Below are positions 5,995 to 9,415 of a stretch of DNA of 9,415 bases, piece by piece; positions within the stretch are counted from its first letter, which is position 1, and each line of letters starts with the position of its first letter. Below the pieces are notes generated by a model. It saw nothing but the letters and a program-made list of their open reading frames with translations, had not been told where the DNA came from and did no database searches. This DNA comes from Pyrodictiaceae archaeon (GTDB taxonomy: Archaea; Thermoproteota; Thermoprotei_A; Sulfolobales; Pyrodictiaceae), in the NCBI GenBank assembly GCA_027033675.1, contig JALVKZ010000214.1, forward strand, positions 1 to 9,415, written 5' to 3'. Position numbers and translations under genes: made by a program.

Positions 5995-6875
5995 TTGCTA
6001 AGGGGCTCTATAAGAGGTACAAGCGTGTACAAGCCCTTAGAGGAGTGACATTCAAGGTGCCAAGGGGGAGAGTATTCGGGCTCCTTGGACCAAATGGCGC
6101 CGGTAAATCCACTACTATAAAGATACTCGTGGGCCTCATAAAGCCTGATAAGGGAGAAGCCCTGATATTTGGCAAGAGGGCGGGAAGCACCGGGGCTAAG
6201 TCCCTGTTAGGCTATGCACCGGAGAGGTTCTCCATAGGGAATAATTGGAGGCTCATAGACTTCCTAGTCTATGTAGGCCGGCTCCACGGTCTCTCGGAGA
6301 GGCTTGCAGCTGAGAGAGCGCTGTACTTGCTTGAGTGGGCTGGGCTAGGTGGCTACGAGGAGGAGAAGTTCGGCAACCTCTCGGCTGGGATGAAGAAGAG
6401 GTTCGGGCTAGTACAGGCACTAATAAGTGACCCGGAGATACTAATCCTTGATGAGCCCACTGAGCACTTGGACGCTATTGGTAGATTAGAGGTGCTAAAC
6501 AGGATTAGAGAACTAGCTTCTCGCGGCAAGACGATACTGTTGTCAACGCATGTCTTAGCCGAGGCCGACTATGTTGTCGACTCCTTTGCCATAATGAATA
6601 GGGGCAGGATAATCTATCACGGCTCGAGGCTGGATGTGCAAGGCGTTGTAAGAATAGTTGTTGATAAGCCCGCAGAGTTCGAGAAAGCCCTGCACAGGGC
6701 TGGACTCGAGTACAGTATTTCCGGGAACGAGTTCATAGTTGAGACCAGCGGGGTCGAGGACGAGAAGCTTGTGCTTAGAATATGCCTAGACAACAATATA
6801 CGTGTAATAAGATACGATACAAGCTCCTCTATATCGGATATATTTATGAGGATTGTAGGGGCTGAGAAAAGGTGA
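5979..6875 (+). CDS. ABC transporter ATP-binding protein (ABC-2 exporter type)
   Basis: This 298-residue cytoplasmic ATPase would power the permease encoded next to it. The nucleotide-binding domain fills residues 4-215: Walker A GPNGAGKST (37-45), Q-loop position GYAPE (78-82, with no Gln), signature LSAGMKKR (134-141), Walker B ILILDEP (154-160, with catalytic E159), D-loop EHLD (162-165) and H-switch STH (189-191). This pattern (GYxPE, LSAGMKxR) is typical of CcmA/NatA-like ATPases that pair with ABC-2 permeases. A C-terminal region (about 220-298) forms a small alpha/beta domain, as in many of these proteins. It starts at GTG within the end of the upstream gene and ends in a GTGA overlap with the permease gene, so all three are translated from one mRNA. 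The substrate cannot be read from the ATPase. Confidence 0.94.
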   Translation: MDEAIIAKGLYKRYKRVQALRGVTFKVPRGRVFGLLGPNGAGKSTTIKILVGLIKPDKGEALIFGKRAGSTGAKSLLGYAPERFSIGNNWRLIDFLVYVGRLHGLSERLAAERALYLLEWAGLGGYEEEKFGNLSAGMKKRFGLVQALISDPEILILDEPTEHLDAIGRLEVLNRIRELASRGKTILLSTHVLAEADYVVDSFAIMNRGRIIYHGSRLDVQGVVRIVVDKPAEFEKALHRAGLEYSISGNEFIVETSGVEDEKLVLRICLDNNIRVIRYDTSSSISDIFMRIVGAEKR

Positions 6876-7780
6876 AGCGGCTCCCCCTGCTCCTGCGCTT
6901 GGAGCTTGAGCGAGTAGCTGGCAGCGGGGCGGTTATCGCGTTTGCGGTGTTCGTGCTCTTGCCTACATTGATATTCATGTATGTTGGGCTCCTCTTCTGG
7001 GCCCCACTATCGAGGCAAGCGATAGAGGTATTGCGGCTAATTAGGCCAGGTGTAGATGTATATCATAACTTGTTCAATGACTATATCAGCGCTGTCAAGT
7101 CGCTAACTGGGCTTGTACTAGGGTTTTGGGCTGGTTTCCCTATGCTAGTAATGGTTTCCATAGTTATAGCTGTGCTCATAAGCGGCGAGAGAGCTAGTGG
7201 CACCTTCGAGCTACTCGTAACAAGGCCCGTGGCTAGAGGGGAGCTTGTTCTCTCCCGTATATTATCGTTCATCTTCCTGTCCCTGGTCATCCTCCTCGTA
7301 GCTAATACGCTGAACATAGCTACAATAGCTCTCAGCCTCTATAATGGGCTAGGGCTCCGAGTAGTCGTTAGGGCACTACAGGACGCATGGAAGTATATCG
7401 CATACTACACAGCTGCTTCGTGGCTATATGTCTTAGCTGTTACCTCTCTGAGCCTGGTCACCGCCATTTATTCTAGGAGGACTTTTCTACCAGTCCTAGC
7501 AGTACTTGGCTACTATATATCAATTACAGCTCTCCCAGGATTTGCTAATGCAGTGACCCATGGACTCATAGCTAGGAGGATAGCCGAGCTATTCAGATAC
7601 CTTGACATAAGCCGCTATACATCAACAATACTCTATAAGTGGGTATACGGCCCCGCAGCAAAGATGACTGAAAGCGGTATCGCGGTTAGCTATCCAGCTG
7701 CTTTCACAATAGTCCTAGGCCTCTCACTTACACTAATAACATTATCACTAATACTTGTTGAGAGAATGGATCTCTCCTAG
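6872..7780 (+). CDS. ABC-2 type transporter permease
   Basis: The 302-residue integral membrane protein has six likely helices (about 17-42, 79-104, 129-157, 174-199, 204-224, 272-296). After helix 2 comes the cytosolic motif SGERASGTFELLVTRPVAR (104-122), which matches the E-x-x-x-GT-x-x-LL-x-x-P-x-x-R coupling segment of NosY/ABC-2 permeases that contacts the ATPase. A large loop between helices 1 and 2 (43-78) should face outside and could meet the ectodomains of the first operon gene. The start is GTG, sharing GTGA with the ATPase stop. With six helices, it probably works as a homodimer. The direction is likely export, or use of ATP to act on a membrane substrate, by analogy with the family. 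The cargo is unknown. Confidence 0.9.
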   Translation: MKRLPLLLRLELERVAGSGAVIAFAVFVLLPTLIFMYVGLLFWAPLSRQAIEVLRLIRPGVDVYHNLFNDYISAVKSLTGLVLGFWAGFPMLVMVSIVIAVLISGERASGTFELLVTRPVARGELVLSRILSFIFLSLVILLVANTLNIATIALSLYNGLGLRVVVRALQDAWKYIAYYTAASWLYVLAVTSLSLVTAIYSRRTFLPVLAVLGYYISITALPGFANAVTHGLIARRIAELFRYLDISRYTSTILYKWVYGPAAKMTESGIAVSYPAAFTIVLGLSLTLITLSLILVERMDLS

Positions 7781-7785
7781 CAAGC

Positions 7786-7799
7786 GATAATAATTATTG
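7786..7799 (+). promoter_or_regulatory. Possible TATA region of the deaminase gene
   Basis: GATAATAATTATTG contains the perfect 10-base palindrome AATAATTATT (7789-7798) and is the most AT-rich spot between the permease stop and the deaminase. As a TATA box it would direct initiation near 7815-7820, giving about 55 bases of leader before ATG 7872. This also argues against TTG 7797 as the true start. Confidence 0.35.
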
Positions 7800-7871
7800 C
7801 ACCCAATTCACCGAGCTAGTAGCACGAACAAGGATCTTGAAGCGACAGGGCCTCTAGAGGCAAAGGTAACA

Positions 7872-9227
7872 ATGACTAACAAGGAGCCCATACTGTTTAG
7901 GAATTGTAGATTTGCGTTAACGTGTAGCGGCTGCCCTATCCATGAGCATACTAGCATACTTATAGAGAATGGACATGTAGTCTCAATTGGCGGTAAGCTT
8001 CCCAGCGGCGGCAAGGCAGGGCATGTTATCGAGTGCGGTGAGCATAGTATTGCTGTGCCTTGCATGTATAATGCTCATGCCCATGCTGCCATGAGTGTTC
8101 TACGCGGCTATTATAGCGATGCTGAGCTTCATGACTGGTTACAGGCTATGTGGTTTGTTGAGCGCCGGTTATCGAGCCGGGAAGCCTTCCTAGGGTCCCT
8201 GGTCTCCGGCATAGAGATGTTATTCTCCGGTACATGTGGTTTCATGGACATGTACTTCTTCCCCGGCGAGGCCGCTGAGGCTGCTCGTCAACTGGGGCTC
8301 CGTGCACGCGTAGGCCCAGTAATCATGGGCGACGTTGACCCCTATAGGGCGGTTGAGGAGGCTAGGCGGTATGCTCGTAAACTGCTCGGAGACCCCCTCG
8401 TGGGTGGCGTGATCAATGTTCATAGCATCTATGCAGCGCCCCTGGAGGCTATAAGGGAGGGGCACAGCGCCGCAGTGGAGCTAGGTGTGCCGTTCCACAT
8501 CCATGTCTCCGAGACGCGGAGAGAAGTGTATGAGGCCAAGAAGCGCTACGGTGCCTTCCCCGTAGAGCTCCTAGGAAAGCTGGGCGCGCTCAGCGAGAAC
8601 ACCGTGCTAGTTCATGCTGGCTGGATTGCCTCCTGGGAACTGGGCCTCGTAAAGGAGAAGGGATCAAGCCTAGTCCATTGCCCAGCGAGCAACATGAAGC
8701 TGGCAACAGCTGGGCACTTCCCCCTCTACGAGGCAATGGAGAGCGGGATAAACGTGGCCCTAGGCACCGATGGTCCTGCATCTAATGATTCCCTCAACAT
8801 GTTCTCCGAGATGAAGATAGCTGTGCTACTGCAGAGACATAGCTACTGGGACACGAGGGTCAAGGCCCACCACGTTCTCCGAGCGGCTACAATCGGGTCT
8901 GCGAGGGCAATGATGCTACCCCGTGGAGCAGGGACCCTCCAGCTAGGAGCCCCGGGCGACGTAGTGGTGGTGAACAGTGTCACTCCGTCGGCTCTGCCTC
9001 TCCGCAGGGACAATCTTGAGCAAGTACTTGTCTATAGCTGCGAGAAATGCACCCCTGACTACGTGGTAATCAATGGCGAGCTAGTATTGAGCCCCGAGAA
9101 GAAGCAACAGCTGCTCGAAGAGGCTGTTAAGGCAGCGAAGCAGCTAAACGAGTTCATAGAGAGAATAGGTCCCGGCAAGGAGTCCAAGCCGCCTTGTAGT
9201 CCAAGGACTGCATGCAGGCAGGCGTGA
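7872..9227 (+). CDS. mtaD: Amidohydrolase, 5-methylthioadenosine/S-adenosylhomocysteine deaminase family
   Basis: Counted from ATG 7872 (451 residues), this cytoplasmic enzyme has a short beta-sandwich start, a TIM barrel and a C-terminal return to the sandwich. Predicted metal ligands are H69 and H71 in NAHAHAAMSVLRGY, H211 in HIHVSET (with E214) and D300 in LGTDGPASNDSLNMF. H248 in LVHAGW completes the site, and HCPASNMKLATAG (269-281) is the usual substrate-loop motif. Family members hydrolytically deaminate MTA, SAH or adenosine to the inosine compounds in methylthioadenosine and SAM-product salvage, but paralogues act on other purines or pterins, so the substrate is inferred. An in-frame TTG at 7797 would add 25 residues without family-like sequence and would lie inside the likely TATA box, whereas ATG 7872 has GAGG/AAGGT upstream. 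The tail carries Cys at 390, 393, 442 and 448. It follows the permease in the same direction but is probably transcribed separately. Confidence 0.88.
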   Translation: MTNKEPILFRNCRFALTCSGCPIHEHTSILIENGHVVSIGGKLPSGGKAGHVIECGEHSIAVPCMYNAHAHAAMSVLRGYYSDAELHDWLQAMWFVERRLSSREAFLGSLVSGIEMLFSGTCGFMDMYFFPGEAAEAARQLGLRARVGPVIMGDVDPYRAVEEARRYARKLLGDPLVGGVINVHSIYAAPLEAIREGHSAAVELGVPFHIHVSETRREVYEAKKRYGAFPVELLGKLGALSENTVLVHAGWIASWELGLVKEKGSSLVHCPASNMKLATAGHFPLYEAMESGINVALGTDGPASNDSLNMFSEMKIAVLLQRHSYWDTRVKAHHVLRAATIGSARAMMLPRGAGTLQLGAPGDVVVVNSVTPSALPLRRDNLEQVLVYSCEKCTPDYVVINGELVLSPEKKQQLLEEAVKAAKQLNEFIERIGPGKESKPPCSPRTACRQA

Positions 9228-9235
9228 GAGCAGAG

Positions 9236-9260
9236 AAGATTCTTTAATACTTTAATTATC
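9236..9260 (+). terminator. Possible T-rich terminator of the deaminase gene
   Basis: Shortly after the deaminase stop, three short T-runs follow one another (TTCTTT, CTTT, TTAATTATC) with no stem-loop needed. This resembles crenarchaeal termination zones and sits between two convergent genes. Confidence 0.35.
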
Positions 9261-9266
9261 CTAATG

Positions 9267-9288
9267 ACATAACTTATGTTAGTAACAT
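9267..9288. repeat. Two overlapping perfect palindromes in the convergent gap
   Basis: ACATAACTTATGT (9267-9279) and ATGTTAGTAACAT (9276-9288) are each 6+1+6 inverted repeats, with centres nine bases apart and sharing the half-site ATGT. They lie between the ends of the deaminase gene and the opposing partial gene. They could be a bidirectional terminator structure, a protein-binding site or chance in AT-rich DNA. Confidence 0.4.
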
Positions 9289-9290
9289 GT

Positions 9291-9413
9291 CTACGTAACT
9301 ACGCTCTTAAGTAGCTCTTTACGTCTAAACACTTTACTAAGCTGCTCCTTTATCTTAGGTACCGGTTTCTTAATCTCGATAAGTATAATACATGCCTTGT
9401 CTCCACGAGCTGT
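9291..9413 (-). CDS. C-terminal end of an unrecognised protein (5' truncated by the window edge)
   Basis: A minus-strand frame open from the right edge ends at TAG (9293-9291) and encodes 40 residues, the only one of the three minus-strand frames here that stays open. The sequence reads like a real C-terminus: a hydrophobic strand with ACIILIEI, then the basic, helix-prone tail KKPVPKIKEQLSKVF and RRKELLKSVVT. Arg codons CGT and AGA and the frequent CTT/ATA codons are not unusual for the region. The piece is too short to assign a family. It converges with the deaminase gene. Confidence 0.55.
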   Translation of the reverse strand, partial: TARGDKACIILIEIKKPVPKIKEQLSKVFRRKELLKSVVT

Positions 9414-9415
9414 AC

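Noticed and set aside
6211..6402. ABC ATPase without a Gln in the Q-loop (GYAPE) and with LSAGM instead of LSGGQ.
   Set aside because: Both variants are common in ABC-2-type ATPases, so this is not a sign of inactivity.
1..9415. Mobile element, defence island or CRISPR content.
   Set aside because: No transposase, integrase, nuclease, toxin-antitoxin pair, direct-repeat array or terminal inverted repeats were seen, and base composition and codon use look uniform throughout.

Overview
The window looks like chromosomal DNA of a crenarchaeon, most likely a hyperthermophile of the Desulfurococcales (Pyrodictium/Hyperthermus-like). This placement is inferred from several features: arginine codons are mostly AGG/AGA, ATA, CTA and GTA codons are frequent, several genes start with TTG or GTG, promoters look archaeal (purine-rich BRE plus an AT box), one protein has an archaeal type IV pilin N-terminus (ISPVI), and secreted proteins are rich in Cys and in N-x-S/T sequons. 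No rRNA, tRNA, CRISPR array, insertion sequence or phage gene was seen.

Layout. (1) 1-235, +: the C-terminal end of an unrecognised protein. (2) 325-1701, +: a secreted DUF2341 surface protein with a beta-sandwich-like region, a Thr-rich stalk and a C-terminal membrane anchor. It is followed 41 bases later by 1743-2237, +: a winged-helix protein with a hydrophobic segment and a very acidic tail. (3) 2274-3518, -: a large type IV pilin-like protein, convergent with the previous gene and with its own promoter. (4) 3699-4160, -: a soluble protein of unknown function. (5) 4241-4750, -: a MoaB/MogA-type molybdopterin adenylyltransferase with a changed Asp motif. (6) 4882-7780, +: a tight three-gene operon, divergent from moaB, encoding a membrane protein with two extracytoplasmic domains, an ABC ATPase and an ABC-2 permease. 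(7) 7872-9227, +: an MTA/SAH-type amidohydrolase deaminase. (8) 9291-9413, -: the C-terminal end of an unrecognised protein, convergent with the deaminase.

How the genes may work together. The clearest functional unit is 4882-7780, whose genes overlap by 16 and 4 bases and should form one membrane complex: ATPase, six-helix permease and a glycosylated, Cys-rich accessory subunit. The first half of the window encodes cell-surface proteins (DUF2341 stalk protein, pilin-like protein) next to a winged-helix protein that may regulate one of them; that link rests on position only. moaB and the deaminase are housekeeping-type genes for molybdenum/tungsten cofactor and for nucleoside/methylthioadenosine salvage. 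The best candidates for something undescribed are the ABC accessory protein and the winged-helix protein with hydrophobic and acidic segments.
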